DNA of 64,000 nucleotides from Adiantum capillus-veneris (Eukaryota; Streptophyta; Polypodiopsida; Polypodiales; Pteridaceae). The position numbers were made by a program, and so were the translations under genes. Below are positions 19,850 through 30,985 of the stretch, piece after piece (within the stretch, counting starts at the first letter, position 1; every line of letters starts with the position of its first letter). Below the pieces are notes generated by a model, which was not told the origin of the DNA, did not search any database, and was given only the letters and a program-made list of their open reading frames with translations. The DNA lies in the NCBI GenBank assembly GCA_014529385.2, contig CM043942.1, positions 36,114,469-36,178,468 on the forward strand. The letters run 5' to 3'.

Positions 19850-22260
19850 TCACTAAGGCTTCAAGGTATTTTCTGCTAGGGTCTCTCCGAGATGTTCTTG
19901 TCTGCATATAGGCACACTTGAGGCCTTAGAACAAAAGGCAAATCCAATCTAAAAGTCACATTATTGATTTTATTTGTGATTTTGAAAGGGCCGTAGAATC
20001 TTTGGGAAGGTTTAACAACTTTCCTTTTCCAACCTGGTTTTTCAATCGAGCTTTCTCAAACTTAAGTAGGACATATTGTCCTTTTTCAAGATTGAGATTC
20101 CTTCTGTGCTTGTCTGCTTTTCTCTTCTTCTCTTGAGAGCAAAGAATCGCTTGTTTTACTTGTTGATAGGCGGTATTACCGCCTTAATACCGCCTATCAA
20201 CATCATGCACAAATTCGTTTGCAGCAAAGATGTTTGGTACACTAAAATAGGAAGTAAAAGTGGCTTCCCATAGATAATTTCGAAGGAAGCTTTACCAGTT
20301 GAGGAATGTATGGTATTATTAACGCAAACTCAACTAACAGTAAGTACTGTTTCCATTCAGGTTGTCTTTGTGAAACATAGCACATCTAAAACAGTGGCAT
20401 TAGTGATTTCACTTTGACCATCTGTTTGTGGATGATAAGCTGATGAAAAATCAAGCTTAGTTCCCAAATTCTCAAATAGTGTTTGCCAAAATAAACTAGT
20501 CATACGAAGATCTCTATTGCTGACAATAGTTTTTGGCATTCCATGATGTTTAAAAATCTAATCTAGAAATACTCTAGCCATGTGATCAGCTTTGATTGTT
20601 TTCTTAACTAGAAGAAAATGTGCTTGCTTACTGAATATGTCTATAATAGTCAAGATTGCATCATTTCCATTCTTTGATTTACAAATTTCTATAATAAAAT
20701 CCATGGCAATACTTTCCCATGGCATGCTAGATAGAGGGAGTGGCTGAAGCCTACCATAAACTTTATGTCTGTCATATTTCACTTTTTGACATACTAAACA
20801 CTCACGGACATATTTTTCAATGTCCGCCCGGAGTGTTGGCCAAAAGAAAAACCTTTCTAGAGCATTAATAGTTGCAAAAATCCCTCGATGGCCTGCATAG
20901 GGAGAACCATGTGTTTCTTCTTTTACCTTCTGTTATAAGGGCTGAACTCTGCATATAGCTTGTTGATGATTTAATGTATTTTCTTTAATAGAATAAGGTG
21001 GCCTTGAGTATCCTGCTTGGAGTTCGGCCCAGATCGTAGCAAAATCTAGATCTTGTGGGTACATCTCACTAAGAGATTCTAGTTCTTCATGATAGATAGT
21101 TGTCAAGGCAATGATCTTAGGATGTCTAGAGAGGGCATATGCAATGGCATTCTCGTTTCCAGAAGTATGTAAAATCTGAAAATGAAAAATTGAAAGAAAG
21201 TTGGCCCATCTCATTTGTTTTTCTGATAACTTTCTCTGTGTGAGAAAGTAGCAAAGACTGATGATTTGTCTTAATTACAAAATTAGCACCTAAAAGACAA
21301 TGTTTCCATACGGAAATAGCATGAATTATTGCCATTAGCTCTTTCTCATAAATAAAAGCATGCAGTTCTGCATCTTTAAGGCGCCGACTTTCATAAGCTA
21401 TGGTGTGACCCTCTTGGTTCAAGATTGCTCCTACACAATCTCTAGATGCATCGCAATACACGTCGAAAGGTTTGCAAAGATTAGTGACAGTGGAGGACAA
21501 GTCCATGATTGAGTAAATACTTAAGCTTTTCAAAAGCTTGTTTTTGTCCAGGGTCCCAATGGAGTTGAATTTGCTTCTTAGTGAAATCATGGAGAGGATT
21601 TGCTATGGCAGCAAAGGCTTGAATGAAACACTGGTAATAGGAACAGAGGCCAAGAAAACTTTGAACTTTATGTACTATAGTTGGCGTAGGCCATTCTACG
21701 ATTGTTTGAATCTTGTCAAGATCCATTCTCATGTGATTGTAAGATACTACATGGCCCAAATAGTGAATTTTTAAAAAAAGAACTGACTTTTCTTAGCATT
21801 CAAAAATAGCTTGTGTTTGCGTAATTGTTCAAACACCGTTGCGACATGTTTGTGATGTTCTTCTTCTGTCTCTGAGAAGATGGAGACGTCATCGAAGAAG
21901 ATTATTGTAAATCTTCTATATGAATGGAAAATCCTATCCATCATTCTGTTGAAAGTTGTTGGTGCAATAGTGAGTCCAAAATGCATTACTAAGAATTGAT
22001 ACGACCCAAAGGTTGTTCTAAAATAAAGTCTTATGCACATTCCGACGAGCAATGCTGATTTGATGATATCTACTCTTACGACTAAAAATAATTGCTCATT
22101 GTATCAAGAATTGCATCAATCTGAGGGATTGGGAATTGATTCTTGACTTTGATCGTTTCTAAAGATCTATAATCTATGCACAAACGGAATGTGCATCCCT
22201 TTTCTGCTGTTGCGGGTCTTCAATGAACATGTTCTTTGGAGGGACTATCTCATCCAAATT
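19850..22260 (-). pseudogene. Ty3/gypsy pol remnant (RT, RNase H, integrase)
   Basis: In - strand order: FGSYQFLVMHFGLTIAPTTF, then IIFFDDVSIFSETEEEHHKH (the catalytic box, FFDD). These are followed by GHVVSYNHMRMDLDKI, then QSFLGLCSYY, the RNase H text PFDVYCDASRDCVGAILNQE, integrase (PLSSMPWESIAMDFIIEI, then DIFSKQAHF), and TIVSNRDLRMTSLFW to SAYHPQTDGQSEI. The D..D..(E) integrase scaffold is visible. Frameshifts occur at several places, including an 18-base inverted repeat at 20162-20203. No LTRs were found at either edge. Confidence 0.85.
20162..20203. other. Perfect 18-base-arm hairpin in gypsy integrase
   Basis: TGTTGATAGGCGGTATTA and TAATACCGCCTATCAACA flank a 6-base loop CCGCCT. The right arm fits the integrase-coding text, while the left arm is an inverted copy, so it looks like a local inverted duplication. 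Confidence 0.9.
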
Positions 22261-22433
22261 CATATACTCAAGAGAACTGAGAACTGAGAGAAAAGTTTGA
22301 CACATCGTTGGGGACGAGAAGATGGGCTGGTCCACCTCCACGAAGACAATATCTTTATGTCTAAGGGAGAATCTTTACAAGCACAAGAACAAGGCAAACG
22401 CCCGTCCTCAATTCTTTCTTGTTCTATTCTAAG

Positions 22434-22785
22434 CATAGTTACCCGGAACGGGAACGGGGAGGAGGAAGGGGGGTCGGAACGGTCCACCTAAAGTAAGGCT
22501 TGAATTACCTCCATTCATCTTAGTCCCAAACAAACTCCTAAACAACCCCAAAACTCCCCCCAAATCTGCCCCCTAACCTGCCCTCAAACTGCACCAAATA
22601 TGTTCCCTGAACAACCCCCAAAATCCCACCTTTTTTCCCCCAAATGCCTACTTTTGCCCGTTTCGCCCCGCGTTTCGCCGTTCTGGAACACCTTCCGGCT
22701 ACACTCCGTTCCGGAACGGCATTCCATTCCCATCTCCGTTTCGGGAACGGGACTCGTCTGGTTCCCCCCGTTCCCTGTTACACTG
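22434..22785. mobile_element. hAT-like MITE (352 bases)
   Basis: It is flanked by the perfect 8-base direct repeat ATTCTAAG (22426-22433 and 22786-22793). Ends are imperfect terminal inverted repeats: CATAGTTACCCGGAACGGG on the left, CAGTGTAACAGGGAACGGG on the right (reverse complement), 14 of 19 matching. Eight-base target duplications and CA(G)-type termini are typical of hAT elements. The interior is rich in GGAACGG and CCCCAAA-type text and has no transposase, so it is non-autonomous. Confidence 0.75.
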
Positions 22786-22793
22786 ATTCTAAG

Positions 22794-23320
22794 AGGATTT
22801 CTCCTCTTAAGAGAGACCTTTTGGAATTTCTCAATTAAAAGAGTCTATTTCTAGAATATCCTTGGAAGCTCCCTTAAACGAGAGTCTATCTTCCAGAAAA
22901 CCTTCTCGGAAGCTCTCATCGAAGAAAGTCTATCTTCGGCTATCTCGTTCCCTTCGTACTTCATCATTCCTACAATGAACACAAGAGAGAAACACGCAAA
23001 ATGCACACACATACGCTTGCTGTAATTTTCTGCACATAACCTGAGATTCTTACATGTGCATGTTCTAATGCTGAAAGGGAGGTCTTTTTCGCATGGAATT
23101 ACACCCAACTTTGTGTATGTGTAGGATAAGTAGAGAAGACTAAAATTCTATGAGTGCTTTGCTGAAAACCGCCCTAATTGAGATGATTAGGGGCTGAAAA
23201 CAGAGAAATTACAGCCACTCCGCTCTATTTTGATGTGCACACAACTAATTAGATAATTATTTTTGGTAAATAAATTTATTATTTACAAAATAACTAGTAA
23301 ATAAATTAATTATTTACAAA
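22794..23320. other. Intron sequence without recognised features
   Basis: A pair of related AAGAGAGTCTAT/GAAAGTCTATCTTC phrases occurs at 22835-22940. The right side (23240-23330) is AT-rich with repeated TAAATAAATT(T/A)ATTATTTAC text. No coding signal was seen. Confidence 0.5.
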
Positions 23321-23329
23321 GATTGATAT

Positions 23330-23895
23330 TGTTACAGGAGGGAGGGGGGGAGGGAGGTGTGGCAAAGCTTAGGTGGAAGGGGCATTCATTGGCTCATCCT
23401 GTTGTACGGGGTCAAAATGGTTTCGTGTGGGAACCCACTATACTGACTTGGTGTAGATTGACCACGAGGGGTGCCAGACTGGCGCGCCTGTCCTTGACAG
23501 CGCCGGCCACAAACTTGCTGCCAGCCCTCATCTTCTTGGGTACCCTTCTCTAAAGAGGTACCCATCTGTGCTCTCTGCGTTTGCCTGTTGAGCTTGGCCA
23601 GCCTTGGTAGGTTGGGTCTGTGTTGAGGGTCGAGTCCTCCTCTGTGGACAAGCCTTCGTAAGATGGCCCATCTGTCTGCAAATGAAATACTGATTCAAGA
23701 GGCCTGAATACTCCACAATCTGTCCAATCCAACCACCATTGACCTGAGGCACTAGAATCACCCCGAGAAGTGTATGTTGTCTCGGACAAGAACCCGCATA
23801 CTGCGGCCTTGGCCACAATTGAAGCTAGAGTGTGCGGGGTCTCCACTACCGTCCCAAACATGGAAGCAATCTTGCAAAGTAGAGGGAGGTACTCC
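23330..23895 (-). pseudogene. LINE ORF1 fragment (DUF4283/CCHC type), 3' part
   Basis: The - strand reads KIASMFGTVVETPHTLAS, then a shift, VPQVNGGWIGQIVEYSGLLN and YFICRQMGHLTKACPQR, a CCHC knuckle with the first Cys replaced by Tyr. Past a stop comes an EGWQ.V-like ORF1 tail. The 5' part of the same frame lies at 29894-30110 on the other side of a gypsy insertion. The copy is truncated downstream of ORF1; no endonuclease or RT follows. Confidence 0.75.
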
Positions 23896-24371
23896 TGTCA
23901 CAAAGTGATGATGTGGCTGTCCGCTCTGCAAGAAACCCTAACCCTAAAATCAAAAACCCTAATTTTGTTGAAACACTAACCTTGAAATGGTCACTAGCTG
24001 GTTGAGGCGCAAAATGCAGAAGATGAGCCACGTGGCAAGCTGTACGGACCTCCGTGATTTACGGCAGCAGCTCGACTTGCTTTTTCCACGCAAGTTGGGA
24101 GAAAGAGAGAGAGAGCTTTTCTGCTTTATTTTTGAAAGCTAAATATGGACAGCTTTTTGGCACTTGCTTTATTTTTTATAAGCAAGAGAGAGTTTGCTTT
24201 ATTGGAAAGCTTTTGATTTTCAGCTTTTGGGGCTCTGCTATTAGCAACCCTTGTTTTCTATAAATATGTGAGCATGCTTCACAACTCAGAGCATCTGGAC
24301 GCAGAGTCTGAGTGTGAGCGCCTGCCTGCACTCTTGTACTTTGAACTTAGATTAATACAAAAAGAAATACC
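23896..24371 (+). repeat. Extra partial LTR (5' side)
   Basis: It matches the right LTR from its TGTCAC start to AAAGAAATACC, then diverges into about 19 unrelated bases. It includes a TATA-type CTATAAATATGTGAG near 24257. Confidence 0.85.
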
Positions 24372-24390
24372 AAAATTAAGGTTTCGTGCA

Positions 24391-25007
24391 GGCTGCCCGC
24401 TCTGCAAGAAACCCTAATCCTAAAATCAGAAACCCTAATTTTGTTGAAACCCTAACCCTGAAATGCTGACTGACTGGCTGCGGTGCAAAATGCGGAAGAT
24501 GAGCCACGTGGCAGCCTGTACGGACCTCCGTGGTTTACCACAGCAGCTGGACTTACTTTTTGCACGCAAGTTGGGAGAAAGAGAGAGAGAGCTTTTTCTG
24601 CTTTATTTTTAAAAGATAAATATGGACAGCTTTTTGGCACTTGCTTTATTTTTTATAAGTAAGAGAGAGAAAGAGCCTTTGCTTTTTTGGAAAGCTTTTG
24701 ATTTTCAACTTTTGGGGCTCTGCTTTAGCATCCCTTGTAATCTTTAAATATGTGAGTAGGCCTCACAACTCAAAGCATCTGGACGCAGAGTCTGAGTGTG
24801 AGTGCCTGCCTGCACTCTTGTACTTTGAACTTAGATTAATACAAAAAGAAATACCGAAAGGGGCGCCAGTCTTTGGGGCCAATATCTCTAGGCACGGAAC
24901 TCCGCCGGGCAAGTGTCGAATCAAATTGTGAATTGTGAACTCTTTTGAACTGGTTATTTGGTGCTATCGCGGTTGATGCTTGACTTGGAGTGTCCAAGTC
25001 TGTTACA
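24391..25007 (+). repeat. 5' LTR, lacking its first 19 bases
   Basis: It starts at GGCTGCCCGCTCTGC, corresponding to base 20 of the right LTR, and runs to TGTTACA. It contains TTTAAATATGTGAG (TATA-like), the CATCTGGACGCAGAGTCTGA block and GGCGCCAGTCTTTGGGGCC. The primer-binding site follows after one base. Confidence 0.85.
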
Positions 25008-25008
25008 G

Positions 25009-25020
25009 TGGTATCAGAGC
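25009..25020 (+). other. Primer-binding site
   Basis: TGGTATCAGAGC, initiator Met tRNA type, one base after the LTR end. Confidence 0.85.
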
Positions 25021-27560
25021 CGATTGCTTCCCAGAGGGCTTGCGAGGCGAGTTACCACTTGCTCGTCCTGAAGATCATACCATTGATCTGATACTTGGAA
25101 GCACACCATCAAACCGGCCACCTTACCGTGTGAGCCGAGCACAGAACGAAGAGATTATGAACCAAGTGAAAGACCTCTTGGAAAAGGGTCTTGTCCAGCC
25201 TAGTACTTCACCGTATTGATCTCTAGTGTTGTTGGTTTTGAAGAAAGACGGGTCTTGGAGAATGTGCATCTATTATAGAGCTCTCAACAAAATCACCATC
25301 AAGAACAGATTTCCGATTCCTAGGATCGATGATATACTTGACAAATTACAGGGATCCTCGTGTTTTAGCAGGATTGATTTGAAGAGTGGATATCATCAGA
25401 TTTGAATCGCGTCGGGAGACGTCCACAAGGCAGCCTTTCGGACGACTTTTGGGTTATTTGAGTTTTTGGTGATGCCTTTTGGCTTAACCAATGCTCCTCC
25501 GACATTTAACCGGATGATGGACATGATTTTTCGAGAGTACAGGCTAGTTGTTGGCACTTTCTTTGACGATATCATTGTTTTCTCTAAGAATGAGGCAGAA
25601 CCCAGAGATCATTTGCTTCAGGTCTTTCAGGCATTACGAGATCACAAGTTGGTGATTAATGCAAAGAAAGGTGAATTTTTCCTACCAGAGATGCACTTTT
25701 TGGGACACATTGTGTCAGCAGCATGAGTGCAAATGGATCCGGCAAAGATAGAGACTATCCGTGATTGGCCCGATTTGAAGAATGTCCATGAAGTTAGAAG
25801 CTTCTTGGGACTGTGTTGGTACTAAATGCGGTTCATTCGAAAGTTTGCAGAGGTTGCATACCTTGACACAGAAAGGAGTCCCTTTCTTGTGGGGACCCAC
25901 AGAGGTGTCTGCCTTTGAAAGAGAAATTGACTATGGGACCAGTTTTGACTTTGCTGGACTTGTAGAAGTCATTCGAAATATATTGTGATGCTCGTGGTCG
26001 TAGTCTGGGTGCGGTCTTAATGCAAGAAGGCCATGTCATTGCTTACGAGAGCTGATTGTTCTCAAGGCCGGAATTGACAACGTAGATTTATGAGAAAGAG
26101 CTTTTGGCGGTTATCCATGCTCTTGCTCAGTGACGGCATTATCTACTCGGAGCGAATTTTATTGTCTTTACAGACGATCAGAGTTTACTCTACTTCTTGT
26201 CACAGAAGCAGCTATCGGAAAAGTAGATGGGGTGGGCGAACATCTTCTCACAATTTCACTTCCAAATTGTTCATGTTCAGGGACATAAGAATTTGGTGCC
26301 AGATGCTTTGTCTCGGAAGCCGTTGGTTCTGGCTATTTCCGCGATACATCATAGGAGCTTCGAGGATATGGTCGACCAATATGCCACAGATCCGGATTTT
26401 GCAAACGTTTTCACAAGGATATGGGATGGGGAAACAATATCGGGATATTCCATTTTGGTTGGCTACTTGATGAGAAAAACCGTGTTGTGCGTTACACAGC
26501 CGTTGAGGGAAAAGGTTATGACTGAATGCCACTGTCCGCCTTTTATGGGTCAACGCGGCATTGCTACCACCATGAAAGGGGTAGAGAGATACTTCTTTTG
26601 GCCGAGACTCAAGAAGGATGTGGAAGTGTTTGTGCGCAATTGCTTGGTATGCCAGAAGGTCACGTTTGACAGACATAAAGCACATGGATTGTTACAGCCT
26701 TTGCCGATACCCACCTGCCCTTGGGAAAGTATTGCAATGGATTTCATTTTTGATCTCCCGAGAACATAGAGTGGTCACAATGGGATCTGGACTGTTATTG
26801 ACAGATTTAGCAAGCATGCTCATTTCATTCCAGTGAAGAAAATAGTCAAGCCGGATCACTTTCGAGACTGTTGGTGGCCTTGATTTCCAAATTACATGGC
26901 ATGCCTGAGACGATTGTCGTCGACAGGGACCCCAAATTTACAAGTTTGTTTTGGAAGGCAATTTGGGAGAACATTGGCACGCGTTGCAGTTCTCGTCATC
27001 TTTCCACACGCAGATTGACGGGCAATCTGAGATTGCCAATTCAGTGGTTTTAAATTTATTGAAGTCCTATATTTCGGAGCAGAAGACTCAATGGGAAAAG
27101 TATCTACCTTTGGTGGAATTTGCCTACAACAACACGATAGACTCTTTGACGGGAAAGGCGCCATTTAAGATTGTGAAGGTGCTGCGAAGGTTCCACCCTT
27201 CCTAAGCACGAAAGATAAGATTTTTGAAGCTGTGATGAGTATACGCGCGACTTAGACTCGGTTTTTGCCAACGTCCAGAAATCTCATGAAAGACAGAAAA
27301 AGGATCGCCATCGTCCCGATTCGAAATTGAAGGAGGATGATTGGGTGCTCTTACGGTTTTAGAAGGCACGCGTGAGAAAGAAAAAGGGAAAGGAGAGGCT
27401 TTTTCCAAAGCTTAGTATGCAATACTACGGACCTTTTCAGATCTCTGAAAAGATCAATGATGTCTCCTTCCGACTGAAACTGCCTGACACTTGGAGGATT
27501 CACAATGCATTTGATGTGAGTCTCTTGAAACCTTTTAAATGTAATGTGTGATGATGGGGA
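25021..27560 (+). pseudogene. Ty3/gypsy pol (RT, RNase H, integrase), gag-less
   Basis: It starts with ELPLARPEDHTIDLILGSTP and PYRVSRAQNEE, followed by [34 protein letters not shown] and TFFDDIIVFSKNEAEP (FFDD catalytic box). RNase H is broken. The integrase shows GIATTMKGVERYFFWPRLKK, NCLVCQKVTFDRHKAHG (zinc-binding half, with its first His position altered to Gln), PWESIAMDFIFDLP and ETIVVDRDPKFTSLFW. A C-terminal basic stretch (KARVRKKKGKE) and a FQISEKINDVSFRLKLPD-like end follow. Many in-frame stops are present (for example 25217, 25404, 26226 and 26768). Gag and protease are absent. Confidence 0.88.
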
Positions 27561-27779
27561 GCCCGATGAGCAACCCGAAGTGGAAGAAAACGAGGAGATC
27601 CTTGTTCCTGAACAGATTTTGGCACATAAGGACACAAAGAATAAAGGTAAAGTCAAAAAGGTGGTTCTTGGTTAAAGAATTATCCTTCATTGGGTGCGAA
27701 GTGGATGGAGGAGGAGGACCTAGCAGATACTCCTCAGATTGTGAAACTTTACCTTGAAGCTTTTGGTTTAGCATAGTCT

Positions 27780-28114
27780 ATTCCAAATGGAACCCAGAAT
27801 TCAGCTTGGCCGTAGATTTGGTGCAGTGGGATGCACAAGAGGGGAGTTACTCCGCTCCTTTGTCGATAGATGCTTTGATTTTAAGAATACTAGAGCCATT
27901 GATGTCAGCGTTGTTCTTGTCCGTCGGACGGAACGAGGCGTACAGTGGCGTCCCGTCCGATCAAGGCGTCTCTTGCGTTCGGTGGTTTTTTAGTACGTTT
28001 GACCGGTTTTTTAGTCCGTTGACTGTGCTTTTTTTGGGAGGTTTTTGGGTTACCTTTTGGCATAGGATCCTTGCCACCTAGCCTAGGATCCCCCCCCTCC
28101 CACCTGCCGTGAGC

Positions 28115-28180
<66 letters not shown>

Positions 28181-28277
28181 ACATTGCTTTGGATTCCATT
28201 AGACTCCTCTCTCTTCCTCTTCCTCTCCCTCTCCCTCTCTCTCATTGCTTTGGTCCTTCACCTTGGATTCTAGTAGG

Positions 28278-28328
<51 letters not shown>

Positions 28329-28490
28329 CTCTCATCTAACTCTCTCTTGTTCAAGGGCAAGTATCTACACTCTAAATGTATATATGGATGCCCTCTTTCT
28401 GTTCTTCTCCATTATGTTCCAACTCAAGGCTCAAGCTCACGAGTCATTCTCAAGCTCTCTCATGAGTCATGAGAGATTGCTCAATGGCTC
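27780..28490 (+). other. Post-pol region with pyrimidine microsatellites
   Basis: No coding signal was recognised. It includes (TC)n at 28117-28153, (CA)n at 28154-28182, a TCTTCC/CTCCCT-rich stretch and (TC)n at 28280-28324. ATTGCTTTGG..TTC..TTGGATTC..TAG(A/G)CTCCTCTC occurs twice (28184 and 28244), so the array is partly a duplicated unit. Confidence 0.65.
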
Positions 28491-28492
28491 AA

Positions 28493-28735
28493 TGAATCCA
28501 GGATAAGCCCAGATTCACCCTTAAGGAAAGTGCAAGGTATAGACCCATGGTAGTCACCCACAAGACAATATAACCATCAGCTCCATCCTGCATAGTATTG
28601 ACTAAATACCACGACCTCGCGACTCTGATAACCAATTGTCTAATTGTCCCAAGTGTAAAATCTAGGGTTAAGAATTGCATGTTTTTATTTTTGAACGTAC
28701 GTAACCATGTCGTACGACATAAAATTTTCTAGTTC
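28493..28735 (-). repeat. Inverted leader/PBS fragment of another LTR element
   Basis: 28493-28618 is the reverse complement of the dispersed unit at 4151-4323. Just beyond it, the - strand reads CAATTGGTTATCAGAGTCGC, which resembles a primer-binding site (TGGTATCAGAGTC with an extra T), then AT-rich LTR-like sequence. It appears to be the start of a different LTR element lying inside the gypsy 3' region in opposite orientation. Confidence 0.6.
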
Positions 28736-29240
28736 GATGAGTACCGTACGTCTTCGTACGTGAACAAAACGTACGTGACCTTACGAGACCACCCTGATTG
28801 ATGTCTCTTGGAGCTTCAGGGATACTGAGAGCTGACAATATTCTACTATGACTTCATGAAATGGAATTTCGGAATATGAAACTGATTTGTTCTTGACTTG
28901 GTTTTAAGTGCAGGAACTCATAGACGAAATGACTGCAGCATTTTGGTCTAAATGATCTCGAATAGACATGGTTGCAATAGGGGTTAGTCAATCAGGCATC
29001 TATGAGGTCCCGACTGGATCTAGATGCAATTGCTAACTGCATTGCCGATAAATCATCCTCTAAGATCCGAATGAATGTTTAATGTCATGTGATGTCCTAT
29101 GATGTCGTGTGATGTGAATGTTGATTGGTACATGTGCTAGATGTGTGTTCCTAGTGCGTTGGTACTAACAGTCAGTGTCTGCTAAGACAATTTATGGCCT
29201 CTGTCAGTTTTGCGGGCGTAATCGAGGGCGATTACAATTC

Positions 29241-29256
29241 TTTCAAGAGGGGGGTA
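29241..29256 (+). other. Polypurine tract
   Basis: A TTTCAAGAGGGGGGTA tract immediately precedes the right LTR. It is comparable with AAGAGGGGGATA before the LTR at 1672. Confidence 0.75.
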
Positions 29257-29893
29257 TGTCACAAAGTGATGACGTGGCTGCACGCTCTGCAGGAAACCCT
29301 AACCCTAAAATCAAAAACCCTAATTTTGTTGAAACCCTAACCATGAAATGCTGACTGGCTGGCTGCGGCGCAAAATGCGGAAGATGAGCCACGTGGCAGG
29401 CTGTACGGACCGCCGTGATGTATGGCAGCAGCTGGACTCGCTTTTTCCACGCAAGTTGGGAGAAAGAGAGAGAGAGCTTTTTCTGCTTTATTTTTAAAAG
29501 CTAAATATGGACAGCGTTTTGGCACTTGCTTTATTTTTTATAAGCAAGAGAGAGAAAGACCCTTTGCTTTATTGGAAAGCTTTTGATTTTCAGCTTTTGG
29601 GGCTTTGCATTTAGCAACCCCTGTAATCTTTAAATATGTGAGCAGGCCTCACAACTCAGAGCATCTGGACGCAGAGTCTGAGTGTGAGCGCTTGCTTGCA
29701 GTCTTGTACTTTGAACTCAAATCAATACAAAAAGAAATACCGAAAGGGGCGCCAGTCTTTGGGGCCAATATCTCTAGGCACGGAACTCTGCTGGGCCAGT
29801 GTCGAATTAAATTGTGAATTGTGAACTGTTTTGAAGTGGTTATTTGGTGCTGTCCCGGTTGATTCTTGACTTGGAGTGTCCAAGTTTGTTACA
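29257..29893 (+). repeat. 3' LTR (637 bases)
   Basis: TGTCAC...GTTACA. It is closely similar to 24391-25007 with scattered substitutions. It has a TATA-like TTTAAATATGTGAG, AATACAAAAAGAAATACCG and the shared GGCGCCAGTCTTTGGGGCC block. Confidence 0.9.
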
Positions 29894-30110
29894 ACTTCCG
29901 CCTCAAGCTTGGGAAGCAAACTGAGATAGGAAGAGCAGCTTCGAGCTATTGGCTGGCTTTTGGCATCATACTGCTCATGAGCTTTGCATCTCTTTATTTG
30001 TCGAAGAGGATTTCTTTCGCATGCATGTCGGTGACTTTCTCCACATGACTCCAAGCATTTCCGTATTTCACCAATTTACCTCGGCGTGCATAAATTTACA
30101 TCGCAGTTCT
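29894..30110 (-). pseudogene. LINE ORF1 fragment (DUF4283-like), 5' part
   Basis: On the - strand: KLVKYGNAWSHVEKVTDMHA, a stop, LMSSMMPKASQ, a stop, then LEAALPISVCFPSLRRK, at which point the gypsy element interrupts. The frame resumes at 23895 with YLPLLCKIASMFGTVV. The LP..V.FP.LP..YL..L..IAS..GT.V pattern is that of plant LINE ORF1 DUF4283 regions. Two in-frame stops show decay. Confidence 0.7.
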
Positions 30111-30509
30111 AGGAACCTCAACATTGATACATGAATGCTCCTCCACAAGCATACATCAAAAAGAGTCTTGTTTTGCTTTTTTCATCACCTAAGCAAGCTT
30201 GCTACCATGACCTTCAACACCTTGAGCTGTCCCTTACTGTGTTGCTCATCAAGCTGCCCCCTTGCTTAAGATGCCCCCTTGCTTGTGTATTGAGCAAGCA
30301 TGCCCCTTGGTTTGCAAATAACCTTAGTAGATGGCAAATCATGCGAATGGCAGCGTACGGGCATTCGGCCTGTTCACGGTGTGGGTTGTGTTTGCTCTTT
30401 ATCCTTACGCAAACTGAATCTCACGCGCTCTTAGGGAGAGATTGAATCTTGGATTTTGACAACTGCGCTTCCGACTCATTCTAGGCTGCGCGGCAACATG
30501 AGCTGCAAC

Positions 30510-30613
<104 letters not shown>

Positions 30614-30985
30614 TGCACCCTGCCTGCCCTCGCGCGAACTCTGCTGCACTGCGTGTACTCTGCTGCCCTCGCGCGTTGCACCCTGCCTGCCCTCGCGCGC
30701 TGAGCGTGCGGCCCTACGCATACTCTGCAGCCTGCGCGCTCTGTTACCTGCCTACTGTTGCGCGCCCCGCCCGTTGCCCTCCGCATACTCTGCTGCTGAG
30801 CGTCACCCTAATTCCATGAAACCCTAACTGTCAACATTTCCAAAACCCTAACAGTCCCCAAACCCTAACCGTGCGCCTCTTTCTACCGCCTGCAAGCGAA
30901 CGAGCGAAAGAGAGAGAGAGAGAGAAAGAGTTCAAGCTTCAATTCGGGTCGTGCTTTTCCCGTTTTCTAGTTTCGCCCATTGTTC

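Larger units (their letters stand above)
23896..29893 (+). mobile_element. Ty3/gypsy element with LTRs, inserted into a LINE ORF1
   Basis: Left LTR material begins TGTCACAAAG at 23896 and the right LTR ends GTTACA at 29893. Flanking pentamers are ACTCC (23891-23895) and ACTTC (29894-29898), a target-site duplication with one mismatch. The disrupted LINE frame on the - strand continues correctly when the element is skipped, which fixes the boundaries. The 5' side has a partial LTR (23896-24371) followed by a second, nearly complete LTR (24391-25007). The interior lacks gag and protease and starts directly with RT text, so the copy is internally deleted. Stops throughout pol show that it is inactive. 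Confidence 0.88.
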
